Below are positions 31,996-39,762 of a stretch of 64,000 nt of DNA, one piece after another (within the stretch, counting starts at the first letter, position 1; each line of letters opens with the position of its first letter). A model generated the notes under the pieces. The model was not told the origin of the DNA, did not search any database, and worked only from the letters and a program-made list of their open reading frames with translations. The stretch spans positions 3,906,001 to 3,970,000 of the forward strand of contig NZ_SODV01000001.1 of the NCBI RefSeq assembly GCF_004366355.1. Reading direction: 5' to 3'. The stretch is from Dinghuibacter silviterrae. Its GTDB lineage: Bacteria > Bacteroidota > Bacteroidia > Chitinophagales > Chitinophagaceae. Both the position numbers and the translations under genes were made by a program.

Positions 31996-32958
31996 ATGAT
32001 CAAACTGGACAGGGTAGTCAAGGAATATACACCGGGTAAACCCGTGGTAAACCAAGTGTCCTTCGACGTAGGGGAGGGTGAAACGCTTGTCCTGCTGGGC
32101 ACCAGCGGCAGCGGAAAAACAACCACCCTTCGCATGATCAACCGGCTCGTCGAGCCCAGCAGCGGACAGATTTTTGTAGGGGGCAAAGACATCCGGGACG
32201 TCGCCCCGGAAACCCTGAGACGGGGGATGGGCTATGTGCTGCAGCAAAGCAGTCTTTTCCCACACTATACGGTTGCCGAAAATGTCGCTGTAGTACCCCG
32301 GCTGCTGCGCTGGGATGCCCGGCGCATGGCGGAGCGGACGACGGCCCTGCTGGAAAAATTACACCTTCCCCCCGGCCAGTACCTGAACGCCTATCCTGCC
32401 GAGCTTAGCGGCGGACAAGCCCAGCGCGTCGGCCTGGCGAGGGCCCTGGCGGCCGATCAGCCCATCCTGTTGATGGACGAACCCTTCGGCGCCCTGGACC
32501 CGATCACCCGGGCCCACGTCCGCAGGGACTTCCGGGGTCTTGACGAGGTGCAGAAAAAGACCGTCCTCCTGGTGACCCACGACGTGACCGAGGCGCTCGA
32601 ACTCGGGGACCGCATCTGCCTGATGGATGAGGGCCGGATCGCCCAATGGGGCACCCCCGCCGAGCTCCTGCTAAAACCCGCCAGCGAATTTGTTCGTACC
32701 TTTTTTGACGGGGAGCGGGTATTCCTGGAGCTCGGTGTCGTCACCGTTCGTGACGTCTGGATACAATTGTCGAGCGTGAGCCCCGGGAAGTTCGGCGCGA
32801 TCCTCCCCGCCGCCGCCTCCCTTCGGCAAGCCCTGGAAGCTGCGCTGAGCGCCGGCGACGGGCGTGTGTGCATAGACAACGACGGGCGGATAAAATGGAT
32901 AGACAGCGGCCGCATCATGGACGCTTATCACGCCTATAAAAACGGTAAGCATGCCTAA
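31996..32958 (+). CDS. ABC transporter ATP-binding protein, OpuCA/EgtV type
   Basis: This 320-residue ATPase belongs to an osmoprotectant/ergothioneine-type importer. Walker A is LGTSGSGKTTT, the signature is LSGGQAQRVGLARAL, Walker B is ILLMDEPFGALD and the H-loop is VTHDVTEAL. A C-terminal extension (about 240-320) replaces the usual pair of CBS domains with a single short region. The downstream permease-SBP fusion overlaps its end by 8 bp. Coupling to egtB and egtD suggests EgtV, the ATPase of the ergothioneine importer, rather than a betaine transporter; this is inference from context. Confidence 0.9.
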   Translation: MIKLDRVVKEYTPGKPVVNQVSFDVGEGETLVLLGTSGSGKTTTLRMINRLVEPSSGQIFVGGKDIRDVAPETLRRGMGYVLQQSSLFPHYTVAENVAVVPRLLRWDARRMAERTTALLEKLHLPPGQYLNAYPAELSGGQAQRVGLARALAADQPILLMDEPFGALDPITRAHVRRDFRGLDEVQKKTVLLVTHDVTEALELGDRICLMDEGRIAQWGTPAELLLKPASEFVRTFFDGERVFLELGVVTVRDVWIQLSSVSPGKFGAILPAAASLRQALEAALSAGDGRVCIDNDGRIKWIDSGRIMDAYHAYKNGKHA

Positions 32959-34558
32959 CCAGCAAAGCCTTCTTCAATTTATCCACCAGCAGTATCCAAA
33001 GCTCCTGGAACAAACGCTTGTGCACATAGGCCTTACGTTTATCAGCCTCTTTATCGCCATGGCCGTGGGGATCAGCCTGGGTCTCCTCATCAGCCGTTTC
33101 CGGCGGTTGGCGGGCGGCGTGCTGGGCGTTGCCGGTATCCTCCAAACCATCCCTTCCATCGCCCTCCTGGGGTTTATGATCCCTTTGCTGGGCATCGGCG
33201 CCAAACCCGCCATCGCCGCCCTTTTCCTATATGCGTTGCTCCCGATCATCCGCAATACCTATACCGGGATCACCGGCGTCGATCCCTCCATCCTGGACGC
33301 CGCCAGGGGGATGGGGATGCGGCCTGGCCAGGTCCTGGCGAGGGTACAAATGCCCCTGGCCATGCCCGTTATCCTGGCGGGGATCCGGACCGCCACCGTC
33401 ATCAATGTGGGGGTGGCCACGTTAGCCGCCTATATCGCCGCCGGGGGGCTTGGGGAATTTATCTTTGGCGGGATCGCGCTCAACAACACCAATATGATCC
33501 TCGCCGGTGCCATCCCGGCCGCCCTGCTGGCGCTGCTTCTGGACTGGCTGTTGTCCCTCCTCCAACGCGTGCGGGCCGGCCGCCTTTTTTACTGCCTCGC
33601 CCCCCTCGCCGTGCTTTTCCTGTCTTCATTTTATTTGCTGCCCTCCGCCTACGACGGCAAGATCAAGGCCGGTTTTACCCCGGAGTTTATGGGTCGTCAG
33701 GATGGCTACCTTGGTCTCCGGCAGGTCTACGGCCTCCACGTCCGAACCCTCGTGATCAACGACAACGTGATGTACAACGCCGTCGCGGAGAAAAAGCTGG
33801 ACGTCATCAGCGGGAGCAGTACCGACGGGCGCGTCCGGGCGTTCGACCTTGCCATACTGGACGACGATAAACATATTTTTCCGCCGTATTATGCGGCGCC
33901 CATCGTGCGTCAGGCGGTTTTGACCAAATATCCTTTTTTGGAGGGGGTGCTGGATACGCTTTCGGGGTTGATCAATGACAGTATTATGACGGAGCTCAAC
34001 TACCGGGTCGATTGTCTTAAAGAGACGCCGGAGGACGTGGCGAAGGAGTTTCTCGTGTCGAGGGGGCTTTATCGCGAGCCTGGCGCTTTGGGCGCTCCGG
34101 CGGCCAAGCCCGGCGCGTCCGGCAATGCTGCCGCGCTTGGCTTGGGCGGCACCCTTGTCATCGGCTCTAAAATCTTTGGAGATGGGTACATCCTGGCCAA
34201 CATGTATAAGATGCTCGTAGAGGGCTTCACCAACCTGCGGGCGGTGACCAAAACCGGGCTGGGAGGGACGACCATCTGTTTCAACGCCCTGGTGGCCGGC
34301 CAGATCGACCTTTACCCGGAATACACGGGGACCGGTCTTTTGGTCATTCTTCACGCGGACCCGGGTGTATTGGACTCCCTGGGCCACGATCCCGGTCGCG
34401 TATATGCGTATGTTGGAACGGCTTTTGTGCAACGCTTTGGGATCAAATGGCTAAAACCCATTGGTTTCAACAATACCTACGCCCTGATGATGCGCCGCGG
34501 GGAAGCGCAAGCCCTGCACATCCGTTCCATATCAGACCTTAGCCAATACACCAAATGA
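32951..34558 (+). CDS. Permease fused to a circularly permuted OpuC/EgtU substrate-binding domain
   Basis: This is the membrane half of the importer, 535 residues. Residues 1 to about 225 are the BPD-type permease with ILQTIPSIALLGFMIPLLG and its EAA-like loop (DAARGMGMRPGQVLARVQMP). The fused binding domain is in an unusual order. Residues of about 235-372 correspond to the second half of OpuAC domains (KAGFTPEFMGRQDGYLGL, SSTDGRVRAFDL, DDDKHIFPPYYAAPIVR). An Ala/Gly-rich linker encoded by GC-rich DNA follows (about 375-400). Residues 400-535 correspond to the first half (LVIGSKIFGDGYILANMY, DLYPEYTGTGLLV, LKPIGFNNTYALMMR). It overlaps the ATPase by 8 bp and egtB by 4 bp. Confidence 0.85.
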   Translation: MPNQQSLLQFIHQQYPKLLEQTLVHIGLTFISLFIAMAVGISLGLLISRFRRLAGGVLGVAGILQTIPSIALLGFMIPLLGIGAKPAIAALFLYALLPIIRNTYTGITGVDPSILDAARGMGMRPGQVLARVQMPLAMPVILAGIRTATVINVGVATLAAYIAAGGLGEFIFGGIALNNTNMILAGAIPAALLALLLDWLLSLLQRVRAGRLFYCLAPLAVLFLSSFYLLPSAYDGKIKAGFTPEFMGRQDGYLGLRQVYGLHVRTLVINDNVMYNAVAEKKLDVISGSSTDGRVRAFDLAILDDDKHIFPPYYAAPIVRQAVLTKYPFLEGVLDTLSGLINDSIMTELNYRVDCLKETPEDVAKEFLVSRGLYREPGALGAPAAKPGASGNAAALGLGGTLVIGSKIFGDGYILANMYKMLVEGFTNLRAVTKTGLGGTTICFNALVAGQIDLYPEYTGTGLLVILHADPGVLDSLGHDPGRVYAYVGTAFVQRFGIKWLKPIGFNNTYALMMRRGEAQALHIRSISDLSQYTK

Positions 34559-35718
34559 ACGATATGCACCTGTTGGAACGATACCGGATTGTCCGGGACA
34601 GATCGATGGCCATCTGCAACCCCCTCAAGATCGAGGACTTTGTCGTACAGCCCATCGTCGACGTAAGTCCGCCCAAATGGCACCTCGGCCACACCACCTG
34701 GTTCTTCGAAACCTTTGTGCTCAAACCCCACGTCGAAGGATACAAGGAGTTCGACCCCGACTATAATTTTGTCTTTAACAGCTATTACGAATCGGTGGGC
34801 GCCAGGGTGATCCGCACCGACCGCGGCAACCTCAGCCGCCCAACGGTGGAGGACATCTTCCGCTACAGGATTCACGTGGATCAGGCCATGGGAGAGTTTC
34901 TCCGGGATGAGGACATGAGTACCGCGTTACGGGAGCTGATTGTGCTGGGGTTTAACCATGAGGAGCAGCACCAGGAGTTGCTGTATACGGACATTAAGTA
35001 CATACTGGGGCATAATCCGTTGTTTCCCGCCTATGGCGAATCCATCTATGGCGCCGCCGCCCCCGCGCCCAGCCACACCGCCTGGCTCTCCCGCCCGGAA
35101 GGCATCGCCGAAATCGGCTTCGCCGGCAGCGGTTTTTGCTTCGACAACGAACTCCGCCGCCACAAGGTCTACCTTCACGCCTACGACATCGCCCGCGAAC
35201 CAGTTACCAACCGCGAATACCTGGAGTTTATGGAAGCCGGCGGATACCACGACTTCCGGTACTGGCACGCCGAAGGCTGGGACTGGGTACGACAACACAA
35301 GGTCGAGGCGCCGCTCTACTGGTACCACATCGACGACCGCTGGTTGCACTACTCCTGGCAGGGGCTGGAGCTGTTGCCCGCGGGGGCGCCTGTTTGTCAC
35401 GTCAGCTATTATGAGGCTGCCGCCTACGCCGCGTGGCGGGACGCCCGGCTACCGACCGAAGCCGAATGGGAGACCGCAGCGCAAGAACTGGACTGGGGGC
35501 GGCGTTGGGAATGGACCGAAAGCGCCTACCTCCCGTACCCCGGTTTTCAAAAAGCCCCCGGGGCGATCGGGGAATACAACGGGAAGTTTATGATCAGCCA
35601 GATGGTCCTCAGGGGCGCCAGCGAGGTGACGCCACCGGGGCACAGCCGGTCAACCTACCGTAATTTTTTCCACCCGTCCGCCAGGTGGCAATTCACTGGC
35701 ATAAGATTAGCGAGATAA
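34555..35718 (+). CDS. egtB: Ergothioneine biosynthesis protein EgtB (hercynine C-S bond-forming oxygenase)
   Basis: This 387-residue non-haem iron enzyme oxidatively couples hercynine with a thiol (cysteine or gamma-glutamylcysteine), the central step of ergothioneine synthesis. The N-terminal DinB-like domain supplies the iron ligands: His46 in WHLGHTTWFFE, and His135 and His139 in NHEEQHQELL. The C-terminal formylglycine-generating-enzyme/sulfatase-modifying domain (about 185-387) has EPVTNREYLEF, LPTEAEWETAA and the end RNFFHPSARWQFTGIRLA. Its ATG overlaps the transporter stop (ATGA), and egtD follows by 27 bp. EgtA, EgtC and EgtE genes are not in the window, so a cysteine-using EgtB with a lyase encoded elsewhere is the simplest view. 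Confidence 0.95.
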   Translation: MNDMHLLERYRIVRDRSMAICNPLKIEDFVVQPIVDVSPPKWHLGHTTWFFETFVLKPHVEGYKEFDPDYNFVFNSYYESVGARVIRTDRGNLSRPTVEDIFRYRIHVDQAMGEFLRDEDMSTALRELIVLGFNHEEQHQELLYTDIKYILGHNPLFPAYGESIYGAAAPAPSHTAWLSRPEGIAEIGFAGSGFCFDNELRRHKVYLHAYDIAREPVTNREYLEFMEAGGYHDFRYWHAEGWDWVRQHKVEAPLYWYHIDDRWLHYSWQGLELLPAGAPVCHVSYYEAAAYAAWRDARLPTEAEWETAAQELDWGRRWEWTESAYLPYPGFQKAPGAIGEYNGKFMISQMVLRGASEVTPPGHSRSTYRNFFHPSARWQFTGIRLAR

Positions 35719-35745
35719 CGAATTCTGTCATAAACGGTAAACGAT

Positions 35746-36744
35746 ATGCACACTTTTACGATCCTTCCTGTCAGGGGCCTGTCCAAGGCGCCTGCGACCG
35801 ACCGCACCACCTTCCGGGAAGACGTGATACGCGGCCTGACCGGGACACCCAAAAGACTGGATTCCAAATACTTTTATGATGCCGTCGGGGACAAGCTGTT
35901 CCAGGACATCATGCAGTTGCCGGAGTACTACCTGACGGGTTGTGAGTTGGAGATCCTGTCCGGCCAGACCCGGGAGATCATTCATGCCATTCAGGCACAT
36001 ACCGGCGACTTCGACCTGGTGGAGCTGGGTGCGGGCGACGCAACCAAAACCCGCTTCCTCCTCCGGGATCTGCTGGACGAGGGGGTGGATTTTACGTATT
36101 TTCCCATCGACATTTCCACCAACGTCATCCGTTCGCTGGAGGAGTATCTTCCGGCCGAGCTCCCCGCGCTTCGCTACAAGGGTTTGAACGGGGAGTACTT
36201 CGAGATGCTCCGGGCGGCCGGCGCGTTGTCGCGGAAACACAAGGTCGTGTTGCTGATGGGTGCCAATATCGGGAACTTTCATCCCGCGGAAGCCCTGCAA
36301 TTCTGCCAGGCGATCCGTGAACAGCTCCAGCCCGGCGACCTTTTGCTGATCGGTTTCGACCTCAAAAAAGACCCACGCGTCATCCTGGAGGCCTACAACG
36401 ACCGCCAGGGTGTCACCAAAGCCTTTAACCTGAACCTCCTCACCAGGATCAACCGGGAGCTGGGCGCCGACTTCCACCTCGACGACTTCGAACACTTCCC
36501 CACGTATGACCCGCTGAGCGGGAGCTGTAAAAGCTACCTGTTCAGCAAGCGGGCGCACCAGGTCCATATCGGGAAAACGGTCATCGACTTCGAAGACAAC
36601 GAGCCGGTCTACATGGAGATCTCGCAGAAATACAGCCTCCAGGACGCGGAACAGATGGCTTTAGCCGCGGGGTTTAAGCCGCTCGTGGCTTTTCAGGATA
36701 GCCGGGGGTGGTTTGCGGATTGCCTGTGGGGGGTGGTAGGTTAA
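35746..36744 (+). CDS. egtD: L-histidine N-alpha-methyltransferase EgtD
   Basis: This 332-residue SAM-dependent enzyme trimethylates histidine to hercynine, the substrate of EgtB. Typical EgtD features are KYFYDAVGDKLFQDIMQLPEYY near the N-terminus, the SAM motif VELGAGDATKTRFLL, LLMGANIGNFHP, and the substrate region FNLNLLTRINRELGADF. The length matches the family. It is the last gene of the transporter-egtB-egtD operon; the CHAD gene follows after 52 bp with its own -7-like box. The order B then D, without A, C or E, is known in bacteria that use the shortened pathway. Confidence 0.96.
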   Translation: MHTFTILPVRGLSKAPATDRTTFREDVIRGLTGTPKRLDSKYFYDAVGDKLFQDIMQLPEYYLTGCELEILSGQTREIIHAIQAHTGDFDLVELGAGDATKTRFLLRDLLDEGVDFTYFPIDISTNVIRSLEEYLPAELPALRYKGLNGEYFEMLRAAGALSRKHKVVLLMGANIGNFHPAEALQFCQAIREQLQPGDLLLIGFDLKKDPRVILEAYNDRQGVTKAFNLNLLTRINRELGADFHLDDFEHFPTYDPLSGSCKSYLFSKRAHQVHIGKTVIDFEDNEPVYMEISQKYSLQDAEQMALAAGFKPLVAFQDSRGWFADCLWGVVG

Positions 36745-36796
36745 GTTTTCTTTTTCCCTGAAAAATTCTGTTCCAAAATAGTATTTTGTCAGCCCC

Positions 36797-37534
36797 ATGC
36801 CCCATCGGTCCCTACGATATGGTTTGCACAAATACGGCCGCCGGCTGGCCAGGGAATGCGCGGCGTTGTCACCCGGGTTTGAGCAGGGAAAAATTCATGA
36901 CGTCCGGACCACCGTCAAAAAATATCGTGCGTTGCTTCGTTGTCTTGGTGAAGAGAAAAAAATGTCCGGGCATATCAAAACGATGTACCGGTTTTTAGGC
37001 GACATCCGGAATGCGCAGGTATTCCTGGAAAGTCTGAAGGGACAACCGGAGGGGTTGACGGCATGGCTCAGGACCCGTATCGACACGATGGCGGCGCAAT
37101 GGAGCACCTTCTACAATCCATCGTTTGTCCATCAGCAAAGACAATTGGTCAAGAAAGACGTCCATAAACATACCCATAAAAAAACGGTGCGCCATTTCCT
37201 GGAAAAAGGGGGCGCAAAAATTCGCCGCGAGAAAAACCACCCCGAGGAAGACAGTATTCACGAGGTGCGAAAGATCTTGAAGGACATGCAATACGTGGTC
37301 GAATGGTATACCGGCAATCCGCCGCAAAAGATCGGCCGGGTAGGGGAACTGGCCGGGCGGTTTGTAGACCTGCAGGTGGCGCTTTCCCTGATCGATGACT
37401 ACATCCGCGAGGCGGGGCCGGATCCCGACGTTTTATTATTGAAGCTGGACTCGGAGCGGTCGATGCGCCTCCAGCAAAAGCGCACGATCCGTGCGTTCCG
37501 GAATCTCAAAGGGCCGTGGTCTTTAGCGCCATGA
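36797..37534 (+). CDS. CHAD domain protein
   Basis: This 245-residue basic helical protein has the histidine motifs of CHAD domains, which bind polyphosphate: IHDVRTTVKKYRALL near residue 35 and SIHEVRKILKDMQYVV near residue 150. The second half is rich in Lys, His and Arg, as expected for a polyanion binder. It is found alone, without the CYTH triphosphatase domain often joined to it. A -7-like TATTTTG (36782-36788) precedes the ATG by 8 nt. The 3' end overlaps the convergent DUF2383 gene by 29 bp. Confidence 0.85.
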   Translation: MPHRSLRYGLHKYGRRLARECAALSPGFEQGKIHDVRTTVKKYRALLRCLGEEKKMSGHIKTMYRFLGDIRNAQVFLESLKGQPEGLTAWLRTRIDTMAAQWSTFYNPSFVHQQRQLVKKDVHKHTHKKTVRHFLEKGGAKIRREKNHPEEDSIHEVRKILKDMQYVVEWYTGNPPQKIGRVGELAGRFVDLQVALSLIDDYIREAGPDPDVLLLKLDSERSMRLQQKRTIRAFRNLKGPWSLAP

Positions 37535-37955
37535 TGCGCCGGCGCATTTTTTCCAGCTCTTCCCGCTGCTCTCCGAGGAGCTCTTTGATATACCCCGGCA
37601 ATTGGGGGTTGTTCAGGGCTTTCTGATAGGCGAGTTGGGTAGCGGTCTCGCTCACTTCGCAATTCATCAGCACGGCGTGCCGGTTTTGGCCGGTGAATTT
37701 CGGGCTGCCTTCGGGTCGTTCTTCGCGCAGCGCCTGCTGTACCAGGCTTTCGTCATCCAGGTCTTTGATCTCCTCGTTTAAAAATTCGTTGTGTTCCTGG
37801 CTTCTTCTGAGGTTGCTTTCAAAAACCCCGACCAGGTCGCGGTCTTCCGGTTTTAGTTGGGTAATGGCTTTTTCGTACCAACGGATCCTCTGGTCGTTTG
37901 TCCTGATCAGGCTTTCCAGAATGGCAGTGATCTGCGTGTTGGCGGTCGAACTCAT
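37506..37955 (-). CDS. DUF2383/PA2169-like ferritin-fold protein
   Basis: This 149-residue four-helix protein resembles the DUF2383 (PA2169) ferritin-like family, linked to stress responses. The first helix pair (ILESLIRTNDQRIRWYEKAI, then LVGVFESNLRRSQEHNEFL) carries Glu and His residues in ferritin-like positions, although not all metal ligands can be assigned. It stands alone on the minus strand, overlapping the CHAD gene by 29 bp. The 146-bp gap upstream (37956-38101) shows no other gene. Confidence 0.7.
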   Translation of the reverse strand: MSSTANTQITAILESLIRTNDQRIRWYEKAITQLKPEDRDLVGVFESNLRRSQEHNEFLNEEIKDLDDESLVQQALREERPEGSPKFTGQNRHAVLMNCEVSETATQLAYQKALNNPQLPGYIKELLGEQREELEKMRRRIMALKTTAL

Positions 37956-38101
37956 TGGTGTTTTTTGTGTGGTTATATAAGAAATGGCGCCAGAATAGTG
38001 CCAGGTTTTCTGGTATTCTTATTGCGCTTTATATTTAAACCCGCATCATGGCAACTTCAACCAACCATGGGCCTCAACAGCTATAAATAAAAACGTAACT
38101 T

Positions 38102-38335
38102 TTGGAGATGAAAGGCGTCCTCAAAAGCTGGGCGATCCCCAAAGGTCCATCCATGAATCCCTCCGACAAGCGCCTGGCCATGCAGGTGGAGGACCACCCG
38201 TATGATTATAAGGACTTCGAAGGGGTCATTCCTGAAGGGAATTATGGCGCGGGGACCGTCATCGTCTGGGATAAAGGTACATACGAACCGCTATATGAAA
38301 AACCGCTTTCCCACGCTGCCCGGGACGGGGTTTGA
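38102..38335 (+). pseudogene. Remnant of the LigD 3'-phosphoesterase domain
   Basis: The frame encodes the middle of a LigD phosphoesterase domain ([15 protein letters not shown], then [20 protein letters not shown] and [15 protein letters not shown]). It is cut on both sides. The conserved HxxxH/YDFRLE start is missing because a stop codon lies two codons upstream, and the frame ends soon after TYEP. The ligase domain that normally follows is absent. The polymerase domain comes next in another frame, so this is best read as the eroded front of a former ligD gene. Confidence 0.75.
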
Positions 38336-38381
38336 CGAGGCGGCGCGTGATGTGCATTTGGAAAAAGCAAAAAAAAGCGCC

Positions 38382-39290
38382 ATGACAGAGACCAAAACCA
38401 TCGAGGGCCACGAGCTGTCCTTCACCCATCTTGACAAGGTCTACTGGCCAAAGGAAGGCTACACCAAACGGGACGTCCTGAATTATTATGACCGTATAGC
38501 CCCCTATATACTCCCGTACCTGAAGGACCGCCCGCAGTCGCTCAACCGGCACCCGGACGGGATCAACGGGGAATCCTTTTATCAAAAAGATGTCACGGGG
38601 AAAGCGCCTGACTGGGCCCGGCTTTTTCCTTATCATGCCGAAGGGGACGAACGGCAGCGGCACTTCCTGGTGTGCAACGGGAAAGCCAGCCTGTTGTACA
38701 TGGTGTCACTGGGTTGTATCGAGATGAACCCCTGGAGCAGCCGGGTGGAGACACCCGACAACACCGACTGGTGCGTGCTCGACCTGGATCCTACTAAAAA
38801 GAACGATTTCAATAATGTCATCGAAACCGCCCGGGTGATTCACCAGGTGCTGGACGCCATCAAGGTCCCATCATACCCGAAGACCACCGGGTCGACCGGT
38901 ATCCATGTCTTTATACCGCTGGGCGCCCGGTATACATACGACCAATCCAAGGAGTTTGGCCGGGCGATAGCGGAAGTGGTCCAGCAGCAGTTACCGGGCA
39001 TCACGACCCTCGAACGGACCGTGTCCGCACGGGCGGGCAGGATCTATATCGACTTCCTCCAGAACCGTCCCCAGGCCACGCTGGCGACAGCGTATTCGCT
39101 CCGGCCCAAACCGGGGGCGCCGGTATCCATGCCGCTCCACTGGGAAGAGGTCAAAAAAGGGCTAAAAATAACCGACTTCACGATCGCCAATGCCGTGGAC
39201 CGGGTCAGGGAAACGGGCGACCTGTTTAAACCCGTGCTGGGCAAGGGGGTTGACATGGAGCAGGCGATAAACCGTATCTTCACGACATGA
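38382..39290 (+). CDS. LigD-type DNA polymerase/primase domain protein
   Basis: This 302-residue protein corresponds to the polymerase (archaeo-eukaryotic primase-like) domain of the NHEJ protein LigD. Signatures in order are LTKRD-like GYTKRDVLNYYDRIAP, RPQSLNRHPDGI, FYQKDVTGKAP, the catalytic DLDP in WCVLDLDPTKK, KTTGSTGIHVFIPLG and IDFLQNRPQATLATAYSLRP. The domain looks complete. The ATG at 38382 follows the likely interdomain region; upstream codons in this frame are out of frame with the phosphoesterase fragment. No Ku gene or ligase domain is nearby, so it may act alone or be a remnant. It overlaps the next gene by 4 bp. Confidence 0.85.
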   Translation: MTETKTIEGHELSFTHLDKVYWPKEGYTKRDVLNYYDRIAPYILPYLKDRPQSLNRHPDGINGESFYQKDVTGKAPDWARLFPYHAEGDERQRHFLVCNGKASLLYMVSLGCIEMNPWSSRVETPDNTDWCVLDLDPTKKNDFNNVIETARVIHQVLDAIKVPSYPKTTGSTGIHVFIPLGARYTYDQSKEFGRAIAEVVQQQLPGITTLERTVSARAGRIYIDFLQNRPQATLATAYSLRPKPGAPVSMPLHWEEVKKGLKITDFTIANAVDRVRETGDLFKPVLGKGVDMEQAINRIFTT

Positions 39291-39760
39291 GACTCGTTCT
39301 TTTGTTGCTCCTCGCCGCCGGCCAGGTGTATGGTCAGGACCTGACCATCACCCGCGACAATGCCCCCGCCACGATCCTTCACCACGACGACTGGAACGCC
39401 TTCCGGCGGATCGACGTTCAGGCAAAGGACAAGGACGGGTTAACGCACACCTTTTCGGGGGTCGCCGTGTCGGACCTGTTGCAAAAGGCAGGGGTCGCGA
39501 TGGGCGCTCAACTGAGGGGGGCGAATATGGCGCAATACCTTGTCGTAAAAGCAAAGGACAACTACGAGGTCGTTTTTGCGCTTCCCGAACTGGACTCGGT
39601 TTTTACAGACCGGACCGTGATGCTGGCGGACCTTATGGATGGAAAGCCACTGCCGGAAAACAGGGGCCCTTACCGCATCATCGTGCCCGGTGAGAAAAAA
39701 CCCGCGCGCTGGATCTACGAGGTCCGGAGCCTGGCGGTACACGTTGCAAAAGACGAATAG
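39287..39760 (+). CDS. Secreted molybdopterin-binding-fold protein without cysteine
   Basis: This 157-residue protein has a signal peptide (MRLVLLLLLAAGQVYGQD). It resembles the oxidoreductase molybdopterin-binding domain of sulfite-oxidase-like proteins (SGVAVSDLLQKAGV, YLVVKAKDNYEVVFAL, PYRIIVPGEKKPARWIYEV). The mature protein contains no cysteine, so the molybdenum-coordinating residue of sulfite oxidase is lacking; it probably binds something other than a functional Mo centre. It is coupled to the polymerase-domain gene (ATGA) and lies 2 bp before the next lipoprotein gene. Confidence 0.75.
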   Translation: MRLVLLLLLAAGQVYGQDLTITRDNAPATILHHDDWNAFRRIDVQAKDKDGLTHTFSGVAVSDLLQKAGVAMGAQLRGANMAQYLVVKAKDNYEVVFALPELDSVFTDRTVMLADLMDGKPLPENRGPYRIIVPGEKKPARWIYEVRSLAVHVAKDE

Positions 39761-39762
39761 CT

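Noticed and set aside
32951-34558. Glycine betaine/choline transporter as the primary call for the permease-SBP fusion
   Set aside because: Family resemblance allows it, but the tight coupling to egtB and egtD makes ergothioneine or hercynine more likely. It is kept as an alternative only.
37956-38101. Possible small RNA or hairpin before the ligD remnant
   Set aside because: Only a weak CCAGAA/TTCTGG pairing with a long loop was found; this is within chance.
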